In this document: in pieces, positions 48,678 through 60,129 of the stretch
Position numbering within the stretch: the first letter of the stretch is position 1
Layout: each line of letters opens with the position of its first letter
Origin: Epiperipatus broadwayi
Taxonomy: Eukaryota; Onychophora; Udeonychophora; Euonychophora; Peripatidae
Direction: 5' to 3'
DNA: 64,000 nt
Assembly (NCBI GenBank): GCA_028023455.1
Contig: JAQFVV010000013.1
Coordinates: 4,158,001 to 4,222,000, forward strand
The notes under the pieces: model-generated
The model's database searches: none
Told to the model about the DNA's origin: nothing
What the model saw: the letters and a program-made list of their open reading frames with translations, nothing else
Program-made: the position numbers and the translations under genes

Positions 48678-48777
48678 AGTAATTCCACAATCTCCCCATT
48701 GCTACGATGATGAACAAGACAATGCGTTTCCGGAAGAAGTGTCATCCAAGCTTTCGGTACAAAAATCTCAGGTTTAA
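48678..48777 (+). CDS. Candidate terminal exon, 32 residues, unrecognised
   Basis: A T-rich tract and acceptor TTCTCTTCAG precede, after one base, VIPQSPHCYDDEQDNAFPEE and then VSSKLSVQKSQV before TAA. G+C and codon choice are clearly higher than in the surrounding AT-rich DNA and the peptide is acidic and balanced. A weak donor (CAG|GTTTAA) would allow it to be internal instead. This is among the better exon candidates in the window; protein not recognised. Confidence 0.42.
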
Positions 48778-49018
48778 AAAAATGAATAATAAAATAAATA
48801 ACATGACATCTTAAAATCTTGAAAAATTAAATAGAATAATAATCCATCCATCCTGAAAAAGTTACAGAATAATAGTTTATGACTTCTATAGTCCAGAATC
48901 ATTATTATTAACATCATAATAGATCATAACTTGTAAAAATAATTTCATAAAGCTTCTATACTATAGTATTCCATATCTGCATATTGATGATGCATCCTGT
49001 CCTTTTTTTTTAACTTAG

Positions 49019-49103
49019 CTTGAATTATCTGGATAAACTTTTGCGCACTACTTATTTCCATAATTTCATATTTTATTTATTAACATGTTCATTTTCTTTA
49101 TAG
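49019..49103 (+). CDS. Candidate terminal exon, 27 residues
   Basis: A strong pyrimidine tract and acceptor CTTTTTTTTTAACTTAG, then after one base LNYLDKLLRTTYFHNFIFYL followed by LTCSFSL and TAG; AATAAA lies about 15 bp downstream. The hydrophobic end may be a chance result of T-rich sequence. The phase does not fit a splice from the weak donor at 48771. Confidence 0.2.
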
Positions 49104-49109
49104 GTTTCA

Positions 49110-51500
49110 TCATCAATAAATTTATTATTATTTATTACATATTCAGCATTTGTTTCATTATGGTTTAAAATATTAGCTTTAAAATAGTTTTTCACGAATA
49201 CGTATAAACTATATATTGTTCAGGTTTTAATAATATAATTTTCTAGTCTTCATTAATCTTTACTTAAGATAATTTTCTTACAAGTACTTTAAATGTTTTC
49301 TTCATAAAGGATATAACATTTACTTTTATAATATTGTATTTTCATAAAATTATTATAAAGTATACTTGTTCTGTTGTTTATTAATACTGGACAAGACTAT
49401 CTTGCTATATAAAACAATGTGTCTTTGCTTTCAATTGGCAAATAGTTTTTCCAATGAGTTTCCCCAAACAATGTCCATAATAATTTATTAATTTGAATTG
49501 TTCTCTTGTTCAATATTATTGAAACTGCATTAATAAATACTATACTCATTTTTAATATATTATAAGTTGAATACATTTTACTTATTGGTATATCCATTTT
49601 ATTATTGTGAAGTTACAATTTAGATTTTGATGAATACTACTGATAATGGACTTTTAAAAGTTAGCAAGGCATATTAAATGAAGTTATTATTAATATTTTT
49701 ATTGTACACTCTCTTTTTGCAAAATACTTTTTTAAAAATAATAATAATCTATTAGCTTTTGCAAATAAAATTATATGAGCGCACTAAAAAAATTGACTAA
49801 ATAATATAATTAAAATTATTATCACCTTGATAGCTTCTGATATGATTCTGCTACCTTTAATACATTTTTTAATCACCCCTGATACCCCCCTGCAATCAGT
49901 ATTTATATTCTAGAAAATACATCATTCTATCGGTTGATTCTTACTTATGGTTTGATACCAAATTTGCATAATGTTAGAAACTTACACAATTAAATTTCAA
50001 AATAAAAAATATGACGTATTAAAACTTTTAAAAATGCCATTTTAAAATATTACTTTTAGATCAATTATTACTTTACTAAATTACTTAAATATTTTAAAAG
50101 ACTTTTAAAACAATATTTAATAAATTTTATCCCACCTTTAATATTTAATTTATCTATTTTTATTTAAACAAAATATTTAACTTTTATTAGCTGTATTCGT
50201 TTTTATTACTTTATTTAAAACATTTTATACGATAGTTAACTTAATATTTAATATTTGCTTTATGATAGGTAATAATTATTTTCAATTCTATAATGCAATT
50301 TTACAATATTTTAAACTTGATTAATCTAAATACTAGCAAGCAAGTGTGTACAATTGTATATTATTATACAAATCACATGACTGATATAACCAATACAGAT
50401 GTTATCCAATTTACTGTCTGGGAATAAATAAATTGCTACACTTATTGTATTAAATAAAATAATACAATTATATAAAATTTGGAAGAATAATTTAGAAAAT
50501 ATAGAATTAAATACAACTTTCACTACCATAAAACTTACTTTTAAAATATACGATATTAATTATAATTGTTAAATATAATTTATAAATTTAAATACATTTA
50601 CTTAAATATAAGTTTTAAACTATTAAAATTGAACTTTTTAAACATACTTTTAAATATTTATAGCTGAGTTATTTATTATGGCCAGCTTTTGCAACCATAT
50701 GTAATAATATTTTTAACTTTACTTAACTGTTCTTAAGTGATTCATTATAATTTTTAAGCATTACATATTTTCATTTAGCTTTAAATTGTACTTTAAGGTA
50801 TTATTAACAAAATATAACTAACATATCAAGAGAACATATTCTAAAATTTAAATTTTTTAGTAATTTACTGTGATACACTATTTCTGACCTATAGAAAAGG
50901 GCACAATATATATTTTAAAATATTAATTTGTGTGCTAAAAAAATGCAATAAAAAGCTATTTATCCTCAAAAGAAAGATAATTTCTCTTATATGTTGAAAA
51001 AAGTTATATATAAATAACTTTAAATAAACTTAATTGTGCTAATAAAAATAAGCTTGAAAAAAAATTTAATTTGACATATAAAGACTGAACAAGTTAAAAT
51101 CCCAAGAAAAAGAAATTGTGATAGATGCTAGATATAATCTTTTAAATGTTTACAAGTTTTTAGAAAAAAATTAGCAAATTTAAATTTAGAAAATAGAATG
51201 GTCAGAACTTTTCTTAAGTTAATGAATAATGAAAAATCTAAAATTTTAAATAAGAACTGATATATTTGTAAGAATGAATTATATTGTTGAAATAAATTAA
51301 CTTATAAAGTTTGTGACAAATTAAATTAATAATTTTAATATTTTTATATTACAAAATGCATATGTGTGCATACATATAATTATGCATATCATATTTAAAT
51401 TCATTTATCATTTATTTGTAAAACAATTTATCAAAATATTTTAAGTCTAAATATATATTTTAAACTTAATTAAAATTAATATATATTTATATGCCATGTT
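49110..51500. other. AT-rich stretch, no feature recognised
   Basis: Extremely AT-rich. Minus-strand ORFs at 49397-49597 and 50326-50529 are hydrophobic Ile/Asn/Leu-rich readings with no start context or domain. No inverted repeats of note. Confidence 0.4.
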
Positions 51501-51517
51501 ATCAAGATATCATTAAC

Positions 51518-51697
51518 TCAACTCCATCTATCTTTTTTCTCCATATGTAAATTATACTTAATTGAAACATATAGATAAAAATGTTTGAAAAAGGTCAGTG
51601 AATGATTCCCCAATCGCATTGCTGGCTGAATTAATACTTTTAAGTTGGTACAGGTTGCAACCTCTTCAAAATCTTCAACAACTTCGTTCAATAAAGC
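51518..51697 (-). CDS. Candidate minus-strand exon, up to 59 residues
   Basis: On the minus strand a T-rich tract and acceptor CATTCTTTTCTAAG precede a phase-0 open frame ALLNEVVEDFEEVATCTNLK, then VLIQPAMRLGNHSLTFFKHF, ending MEKKDRWS and TGA. The first 20 residues are the most convincing (acidic, helix-like); a donor LK|GTATTA at about 51637 could end the exon there. If real, it indicates a gene on the opposite strand from the candidates at 48.7 and 56.0 kb. Not recognised. Confidence 0.4.
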   Translation of the reverse strand, partial: ALLNEVVEDFEEVATCTNLKVLIQPAMRLGNHSLTFFKHFYLYVSIKYNLHMEKKDRWS

Positions 51698-52800
51698 CTT
51701 AGAAAAGAATGAAAAAAATATTTATTTAAAAAAATTTCATTTTCACTGTATAGAGATCTAACCACAATTTTTATATATAATTGTGATAAAAAAAATTTAA
51801 ATTCTATTGATATACTCAATGTTTGGTACAAATTAATATATATATAAGTAATTAGTTCCTTTGTTCTTCTAATAAATGAATTGAATCAGTAACATGTAAT
51901 TAGAAAAATAGAAAACAATTGTAAACAACTGTTCTACTGAAATTATGCAAGTCTTAGCACATATATCATTTTCTAAACTAAAGTTCCTCAGAGGATTGTA
52001 TTAGAAATAGTGTTGTTCAAGTAGAAAAAAATTTGAGCTAGAATTGATTTAAAAACTACTATACTGTCTTTTTATTTTATTTTTTCAGATAAATATAAAG
52101 TTTTATTTTTTATTGTTGTTGTGATTATTGATTTGCTACAAGACTTGCATTAAAAAAATTCTTCAATTTGTATATAATATATAGTTGTGATTTCATTTAT
52201 AACATAAAATTTTTGCAGGGTCTTGATGATGATGATAATCTTAGCTAATAATTAATGTTCTTAATAATTGTTTATTAAAGTAAAAACTGATATATTATTG
52301 TTCATCCAGATATAAACCTTAAACTTAAATAAAAGTCAATACATCTTTTTTGTTAATTATATAAATGTATAGTGTTATTTTGATATCACTTCTTTTTTCA
52401 CGTATGTGCAATGTTATATATATATATGTGTGTGAAATTTTCTGTTTAATGCCTCCCACTGCAAACAAATAAATAAAGATACTAGAAAAAGGCAAAGATC
52501 CCAAAGTTTCTGGTTCTGCTGAAATAATATCTTTTGTTGGTCCAGAATAGCTTGCCTTTCAAATGTCCTTACTATTATTATTACTTATCTAGCTCAGCAA
52601 AAATGTATTTTCTTACTTTTATGATATTTTTTCATTTATATGGGGATGATGGTCTTAAACAAAAGTTTTCAAATATATATATATATATATTTAATATTAT
52701 CCATGTGTTGAAAAAGAGTGGCAATTAAATAATACCATATGTAGGTTCCAAAAAGAAATTTAACTAAGTTTTTAAAGTTTAGATAACAATCTCTAGAGTA

Positions 52801-53131
52801 CACAGAGGCTAACTCTTCATACAATAGTGCCACCAGCACAAGCCAGAATAATCAATAGATGCAAGAAGGTTTTTGCAAAATCCCTATCTAGTGCCCACCA
52901 ATGCAAGCCAGAGTAATCAATGGGTGTAAGAAGGTTCATGCCTAAAATCCCTATCTAGTACCTACTCATCCAATAGAGAGTAGGCACTAGATAGGGATTT
53001 TATGCAAAAACCTTCTTGCACCCACTGATTACTCTGGATTGCATTGGTGGTGCTACTTATGGAGAGTTTAGCCTTTGTGTAAACAGCTTGTGTAAGCATA
53101 AGAAATGATAATCATGTGATGTTTAGTGGTT
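52801..53131. mobile_element. Palindromic element family C, copy 1 (331 bp)
   Basis: Inverted arms share CTCTCCATA-type sequence, GTGCCACC, AGAGTAATCAATGG, GCAAGAAGG and AAATCCCTATCTAGTGCCTA. They meet near 52970 at a short centre (CCAATAGAGAGTAGG). A perfect 13-bp duplication, AATCTCTAGAGTA, lies outside both ends (52788-52800 and 53132-53144). Only the minus-strand arm begins with ACCACTAAACATCACATGAT. The left arm contains a tandem duplication of about 76 bp. No ORF. The family recurs at 60.13 kb. Confidence 0.82.
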
Positions 53132-53144
53132 AATCTCTAGAGTA

Positions 53145-54000
53145 TAAATAATTATGAACAACATTGGTTTAGTGTAGTGATATAGTGGCAGATCTTTGAA
53201 GGTCAAAATTCACTGACTGTAACTCATCTCTGTCTTTTCTAGGGCTCAAATTTTGGTGAATTCTTGAATAAAAACAATTTGATTTTAATATATTCATCTA
53301 CAATCTATAATTGTAAGACATTACAATTGATAAATAATGAGTGTTAATGAGAGGATATGATATCATAGGTCAATTGACAATGTTTTACTATTGTTTTCTT
53401 TTTTATGTTGCCTTTATTCATTTGTATAAAGCTGGATAGTATAAACAAACATTTTCAAATGTGTGTGTATATATATATATAACATTACACATATGTGGAA
53501 GAAAGGATAGCATGTATGTGATGTATAAAAATAAATATATTTATTCTTAACTTTATCTGTTCTAAAACTAATATAACAATGTTTAGTATAAAAAAATATT
53601 AATAGTATTAATATATATTTTTTACCAAATGGTTATTAAAATTGTGCAAAAGTTTTATGCTTTAGATTAAATCATGACAAAGTATGATGGATAAGTAAGC
53701 AATGATGATGAAGATATTTGAGAGCATGTGATGATATAAACCAACTGAATGTACCAATTCAGCAGAAATTGGAATGAATCATTTCTTTGATATGTTTTTA
53801 TTAATTTGTTTGAAGTACAGAATAATATAATTAAACAAAAAGGTTTCATATATATATTTGAAAGTTTGTGATGTTAGCTTTTTTTTTTTTTTGCAGTTAT
53901 TTAGTAAATTATTTCTATTACATAGTAAATTCAGATTTTATTTATATTTTTATAAGTATATTTAACTGTTACGTAAGTTAATGAATATATATCAGTTTGA
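53145..54000. other. AT-rich stretch, no feature recognised
   Basis: Contains (TA)n near 53468-53480. The 60-codon minus-strand ORF at 53667-53849 has no domain. Nothing else is supported. Confidence 0.4.
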
Positions 54001-54014
54001 TTGGTATTTTTCTC

Positions 54015-54072
54015 CTCTTTTCTTCAGATGTTGCTGGTCTGTCCACTAACTGTATTAGCAAGAGGGTTCTTT
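54015..54072 (-). repeat. Dispersed repeat family D, copy 1
   Basis: TTCTTCAGATGTTGCTGGTC, then TGTCCACTAACTGTATTAGCA, matches 57518-57551 (TTTCAGGTGTTGCTGGCC...GTACTAGCA). Read on the minus strand of the second copy, a GGTTTGAATTCC B-box-like word precedes the shared part, so this may be the tail of a tRNA-derived SINE. Short and diverged. Confidence 0.5.
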
Positions 54073-54099
54073 CATAAATGCTACATTTAAGGTCAGATT

Positions 54100-56030
54100 A
54101 TTCCTAGCTACTTATATTCTGTGTAGGTTATCATTAATAGTTAAAAATATTTGGAAAGATATAAAGTTTTAATTTTTTTAAAAACATTTATCAAATAGTT
54201 CAACATATAATTAAAAATCAACTTAGTAGAATAAAACACAAGATGTAGCTGTTCCCACAATTTACATATTAAAATATTATTTACATGAAATAATATGGGT
54301 TATCAAAAGCAGTATCACAAAAAATATAACTTTTTTATAATCAATTATAGTACTAAATTTGATTTTTTTTTTTAGGAATTTTGATTTAAATATATTTTTC
54401 ATATGACTAATTTTTACAAATGGCTATGAAATTTTAACATTATGCTATTTAATTCATGGTCCATTGGAAAATAAGAAATTAAATACATGGTTAAAACAAA
54501 ATTTAATTAATTTAAAATGTATTTATCAAATCAAAATTTTACCTCACTTTATTAAAAATTATAATTCTCTCCATGTCTGAAATATATATTTCAATATGCG
54601 TACCATAATATTCTTTGTATCTGTTTCAAAATTTTCCAATGTCTGTAATCTTTTAATCAATGCTGAAACTTTTTTTTTCATTTTTATAAAATCATTTCAA
54701 AATGGTTTTGATTTTGATACCTTATTATATTGCAAATTACTAAAGTTTTTAAGACAATTAAGTATCTTTAAAGCAAAAATCCATAGTTTATGTAATCCCC
54801 CCCAAAAAAAAAAAATCATGCAAGATTCATCAAGATTGGTACAATATTTATTAAGTCATTAACAAATAATTAAACTTTCACATCTATATAGTAATAAGAA
54901 TGTATATAAAATATTTAATATTTTATGGATTATCTCATTGAACTAAAATTAAAAAGCAGTCTTTAAAGATTATAAAACAAATGGATATATAAAACTCTAT
55001 AATAGTCCAATCTTTTTTATTCTAATTTAAACCTTACAATAATTTTATTGTGAGTTTAATGCTTAGTCATTAAATTTAATTAAAATTTCTTCTACTCAAT
55101 TTGAAGAATAGATTTTGATTTTATATTATATTATCTTCCCTCCTTCCTGTTAGAATAAATTGATTTAAACATAATTTTTCTAGCAAAGTTTATTACACTT
55201 TGATATTTGTTTATTGTGAAGTTATTATCTTTAGAAAGATCTAAAATATATATTTTTAATTTTATACCATTACAATTTCACAAAAAATAAAAATATATTC
55301 ACAATCATCTGTTTTTGAGAAATTAGTATGTAAACTAAAACTGTTTTTAGAAGATTCAGTATGTAGTGTTACTGAATTTACTTATTGAAGTTTAATTAGA
55401 AAATAAAGTGTTTTCATTCAAGTACAATAGATGAAAAAGCAGATCATTAGATAGATAATAAATAGCATTCATTACATTGTCAGAGTGTTATAAAATTGTC
55501 ACTGAAACTAAATACTATTATAAATTCACTTTAGAAACATTTACCTTTTTTTCTCAAAATATTAAGCTGTCAACATGAACAAGATATTTTATAGGTGCAA
55601 TTCACCTGATAAGCAAAAGTTATTCATTAAATAAATATGTAATGAAATAAAGTATTTGAATTTGTGCAATGATAGACAGTTGCCATATGATGGAATTGAA
55701 AAAAAGGTGCATTGACAAAAGCCAAAAACATTAAAAAATATCTCAGCAGTGCGATCATTATTTACTCTTTTGAATGATCTTAAGAGTGGATAGAAACTAA
55801 CCCCTATCTTATGAGAGAGAGGAGCTTAAAAAACAAACAAACAAACAATTGTAGATGTGAAGATCTAGGAGTTTGGTATTTTTGATCATCTGACAAGCAA
55901 AAGTTTATGAAATGAAATGCGCACATGTGAGAGAGAGAGCCTTGAGTTTCTGTGATATGGTAGGAGTTGAGATTCATGTGGGATGTATTGATAAAATGAA
56001 ACAAAATTGAAAATTCATTTAATTTTTGTA
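54100..56030. other. AT-rich stretch, no feature recognised
   Basis: AT-rich with homopolymers. An 88-codon ORF at 54596-54862 runs through a poly-A tract and is phenylalanine/lysine-biased; judged chance. The minus-strand ORF at 55804-56004 shows no domain. Confidence 0.4.
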
Positions 56031-56044
56031 TTCTCTTTTAACAG

Positions 56045-56101
56045 AATTCATTTGAATTATATATGAAAAATGAGACTGAATGCACAAATAACCTCAATAA
56101 G
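56045..56101 (+). CDS. Candidate internal exon (57 nt, 19 codons)
   Basis: Acceptor TTGTATTCTCTTTTAACAG and donor AAG|GTATGTCAT, both good matches to consensus, enclose exactly 19 codons in phase 0-0: NSFELYMKNETECTNNLNK. The other two frames contain TGA. The peptide includes two N-x-T/S-like sites (NET, and NNL does not qualify), so an extracellular segment is possible but unproven. No family recognised. Symmetric phase means the exon could be skipped without a frame change. Confidence 0.4.
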
Positions 56102-57312
56102 GTATGTCATTTACATATAAATCAAAATCTATTTTTGAACGATATTTATTAATATCAAAAAGTCAAAGTACTTGCTTTAATGTCCCATTTTAAGTTTGAG
56201 TGATTACCAGCAACTCATTAAATTTAAAGATAAAACCTGAACTTACATCATAAGAATCAAATCCAAAATGCAATTATTCTGAATAAATTCCAGATGGGTT
56301 TAAAGGGCTTCTTAAAATTAGGTGACAAATTATCAAGTAGCAATTTGATGCTGCTTGCAACACCTTTTTAAAAAGTAGAAATAAAAACACATCTAGCATT
56401 TCTATTTTTATATTCATTAATGAACCCCTTATATAATTAAAGAAAGGAAACAATTGTTATGTGTGAGCATGTGTTGTTTTTTTTTTGTCAAGTTTTTAAG
56501 CTTGAGTTTATTATTATTATTTTTTATTTTTTAATTCAGATGTTCCACGAGTATTTTTTTCAATAAAATTTGTTTTATTTTATAAAGTCAAATTTTATTC
56601 AAAATTTGACTTTTATTAGTGGAACTAAAAAAATATTTTTTATTTAAAAAAAAAGAAGTAATTTTTGTTATTTATTCAAAAGCTTTATATATAAAAAAAT
56701 TTATTGTTTTTACCAGATTTGTAACGTGGTAAATATTTATGAAAATAAAATATTCTTTAATATTCAGATAAACTATAAAAGTTCTTTTTTCTTTCAAAAA
56801 TAAAAGTTTGAACAGCAACAAAATAATACTAATAAATATATCTGGTTGGTAAAACATGATTTCTTAAATTGATATCAGGTGTTAAAAAAGTCATGTATTA
56901 AAGAAAATGTTTTATTTATTAATTAAATAATACAAGAATTTCAATTTTTAAATTCATTCATATTAGTAAAGTCTTTGAATTTTGATTAACGTTTTGTCAC
57001 ATTTTATGGGCTACTAATGCTTCACCAGGACATATTCTTCAATCACTGGGATAGTTATTGTGAAACAAACCAAAGCAATGCATTTAGGTTATTGTATCTA
57101 AAGTTCCTTTTGTTTTACACAAATATTCAAAAAGTATTAAGTATATGTTGTAAATATTAACAAGAGCCTTTCTTGAAATTTTACGTATGGACTTAAAATT
57201 CAAGATATATCACTATTTTATGTCCTCTTATCTTTAGACACAAACAATAAATTTACTACTTTTATACAATTTTAAAATTAAGAATTTAGTTTTCTATAAA
57301 CTGGGACCCAGT

Positions 57313-57440
57313 GTTTTCCTGAAGGTTTGTGATGATGGTGTTCTAGTAGTATTTTTATATTGGACTATTTTCATCATCTAATATATGTATTGAATGTCTT
57401 TAGAAAATTTAACTTTATTTAAATATTCCAAATACATTCA
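57313..57440 (+). repeat. Dispersed repeat family B, copy 2
   Basis: TTCCTGAAGGTTTGTGATGA, then TTTTTATATTGGACTATTTT, and TTTATTTAAATATTCCAA with ACATTCAACTATTA: the same blocks as 35527-35652. It is followed within 100 bp by family D (57518-57551), suggesting that B and D may be parts of one longer element. Confidence 0.75.
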
Positions 57441-57499
57441 ACTATTAGTAATAGCACATCAAACAAGTTAATATATGCACAATGTTTCAAGAGATATTA

Positions 57500-57560
57500 C
57501 TCTCCCCTCTTTTTCAGGTGTTGCTGGCCTGACCAGTGACAGTACTAGCATGGAATTCAA
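57500..57560 (-). repeat. Dispersed repeat family D, copy 2
   Basis: CAGGTGTTGCTGGCCTGACC...GTACTAGCA matches 54028-54062. On the minus strand GGTTTGAATTCC (about 57562-57551) is a B-box-like word next to it. Consistent with a tRNA-derived SINE tail, but the A box is not clear. Confidence 0.45.
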
Positions 57561-57705
57561 ACCTGGGTCTAAAAAATCCCATAAGCCAACCTAGTGTGAC
57601 TATACATAATGTATAAAAACCACTAATCAACTTTGTTCTTAGGAAAAAATGGAGAAATCAGAAGGAATCTTATAGATAAATATATGAAATTATTACAGAC
57701 TGTTG

Positions 57706-57778
57706 CCTTTGGCAGGATAGCTCAATTGGTTAGAGCATTACTTTAAAAATCTAAGAAGACAGGTTCAAATCCATAATA
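57706..57778 (+). repeat. tRNA-like pseudogene or SINE head
   Basis: GGATAGCTCAATTGGTTAGAGC is a good A-box/D-arm sequence, TTACTTTAAAAATCTAA resembles an anticodon arm, and GGTTCAAATCC is an exact-type B box about 30 bases on. The acceptor stem cannot be paired (GGCAGGA against CATAATA) and no CCA-compatible end exists, so it is not a functional tRNA. Either a tRNA pseudogene or a SINE head unlike the one at 38.7 kb. Confidence 0.6.
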
Positions 57779-59009
57779 TTAAAATGTATTAAAGAAACTT
57801 GCAAGATTAAAATTTTAATTTTTTTTTTTTTAAATATATGATGAGTTACTAAAATACGACTTATGGAAACAACTTTGTCTTGTTTTCTATTTCTTTAGTA
57901 GCTTTTTTTAAAATTCTCTTTTTTATGCTTTTTGTATTGTTTTATAATTATTAAAGGAATCTAAAAGTATCACATTCAAGTGCTAAATAGTAGACTTTTT
58001 AAAAAAAATTTTTTAAATCTTTTTTTTAAATGAAGTTCAGTGCTACAATACAATTCCAAATTATATGGCAGTATAATACTCTCAGGTTGGATAATAAAGG
58101 AATACTAAGAGAACAAACAGGTTATTAAAAAATCTCAGTCTTTAACTCATAGTAATGCAATTTCATTTTTCCCCTCAACAAGCTAATTTATAATGTGTTT
58201 AGAATATAATTTTTGCTTGAAACTTCTTTTTTATAAAAGCAAATGTCTATTCACAAAGATGAAAAAAACATATTTTTATATACAAATATTTTTTTAAATT
58301 TAATACTATTTTAAATGACTAACTTAAAAGGAATTTTTAATATAGCAATTTAATATTGTGATTTCATATATAGTTTTCACAATATTTAGAATCATTAAAG
58401 GACAAACAAATTAGTAGAAACAGAATTCACTCTTGAGTTATTTCATACAGAATTTTTAGTATAGATTTTTTTTCCTACTGAAAATATGAAATTATTTATA
58501 AATAAAATATAAAATGTTCAATTCCATCTATATTTATTATAGTATTCTGATGTTGATTAAATGTTTCTTGGGATTTTCAATGTACATAAAAAAATCTCTA
58601 TTTAAATAATTTACTATTCAGCTTATATTAAGAGAATCTCTATATATGTTTGCAAACCAAACATCATAAATATACTTGTTCAGACATGTAATTTCAGAAT
58701 TGCTACTGTCACCAGTTAAAATACTTCTATCTTCAATTTCAATACAAATACTCTTTCTTTTATGTATGCTTATGTAAATAAAGTGAAAATAATAACTTCT
58801 TCTTGGATTCTGGATTTACAATATGCTGATATTATGCTGTTTTTGCTTAATCAAAAGATGATTGCCAGAATATTCTCAATATTTTGAATGCAAAGACTTT
58901 GATTTGTTAAATAACGTTTAAAGCATTCAAGTTCTTAATCAGACAGTGGTAGAAAAAAATCTTCACAACTTTAAGCTTATATGATTATCAATTTGAAAAT
59001 GATTTGATA

Positions 59010-59752
59010 CTTTTATAAGTAGAAGAGTGAACTTAGATGTTGAGATCCAACACAGGTTGCAGTGTGCTGCTGCTGCTTTTAACAAATTAAAAGATAGAGT
59101 ATTTCATCATAGGAAAATAACTACTACAACTAAGTTACCTATATATAAAGGATTATTTTATCTAATTTATTATATGGATGTGAAACTTGGACAACCTATC
59201 ACCAGAATACAAATCATTAGAAAAGTTTTATTTAAGGATTCTCCATAAAATTTTGTAAAAATATAATGGCAAAATTATAAAAAAACATCAATATATCCTT
59301 CAACTTGTTGTATGTAATTGTATGAAATCTATTATTGTAAAATCACACCTTCATTATATTGACATGTAAAGCGAATTAACAATACAAGATTTCCTAAAAG
59401 AGAGTTGTATAATAAACTGGAAGAAGTAGATCCTATCTACCTTATAATGATTATTTTAAAGACATTTGAAGGCTACTATCAATTGTTTCTATTAGAAAAA
59501 TATGGCAGAGAACTGAATATATTGGAGAGCTATAATTAGACATGGTGGTGAAGTTTTTGAAAAGGAAAAGTTTTCTGTTGAAGAAATAAAAAGAAAACAA
59601 AATATAAAGTGATCAAAAAATGAGCCAGCATTTTCTATATATGAATGTCATAGATTGGTTTTAGAAATTGCAAAACTAATTTTTAGAATAGTTTTTCTCA
59701 TTTTTTAAAATTAAAATGCCATATAATAACAACAACAACAACAATAATAATT
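59010..59752 (+). pseudogene. LINE ORF2 C terminus and 3' end, decayed
   Basis: NLDVEIQHRLQCAAAAFNKL, KDRVFHHRKITTTTKLPIYK and then, after a one-base shift, GCETWTTYHQN form the classic LINE region after the RT domain (E-I-x-x-R-I...A-F-x-x-L...TK...VY...Y-G-C-E-T-W). Later pieces include YIDM-ELT, FEKEKFSVEEIKRKQNIK and a weak cysteine segment SIYECHRLV. The element ends in an (AAC)n microsatellite at 59727-59750. Several stops and frameshifts; inactive. Confidence 0.82.
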
Positions 59753-59841
59753 AATTGTCTTATAATGACTTCTTTAAAATAAAAGGTGTCTGAAGATTAT
59801 AAATTTATGGCCTGTATGTGATGATATTTAATCATAATAAT

Positions 59842-60090
59842 AAAAAGAAGAAGAAGAAAAAAGAAAAAGATGATGAAGAAAAGATAAGAAGAGGAAAAAA
59901 AGAGAAGAAAAAATATAAAAAAAGAAAAGATGAAAACAAGGAAGAGTAAAAGAAAAAGAAGAAAAAGAGAAGGAGGAGGGAGAAAATGAGAAGAGAATGA
60001 AGGAAGAGAAGAAGAGGAGGCAAAAGACAAAAAAAAGAAAAAGCAAGGAAAGAAAAAAGGAAAAGACAAATAAAAAGGAGAAAAAAAGAA
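59842..60090 (+). repeat. 250-bp polypurine (GAA/AAG) tract
   Basis: Almost pure A/G on the plus strand for about 250 bases (motifs AAGAAG, GAGGAGG, AAAAGAAAAG), with few pyrimidines. The overlapping minus-strand 90-100-codon ORFs here are serine/phenylalanine/leucine translations of the pyrimidine strand, not genes. Such tracts can form triplex (H-DNA) and block polymerases in vitro. Confidence 0.88.
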
Positions 60091-60129
60091 TCATCATCAA
60101 ATGGTTTATTGCTCAGAAGTTCAAAATAA

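Noticed and set aside
57706-57778. Functional tRNA gene
   Set aside because: A and B boxes are present but the acceptor stem does not pair and the anticodon arm is irregular; kept as a tRNA-like repeat only.
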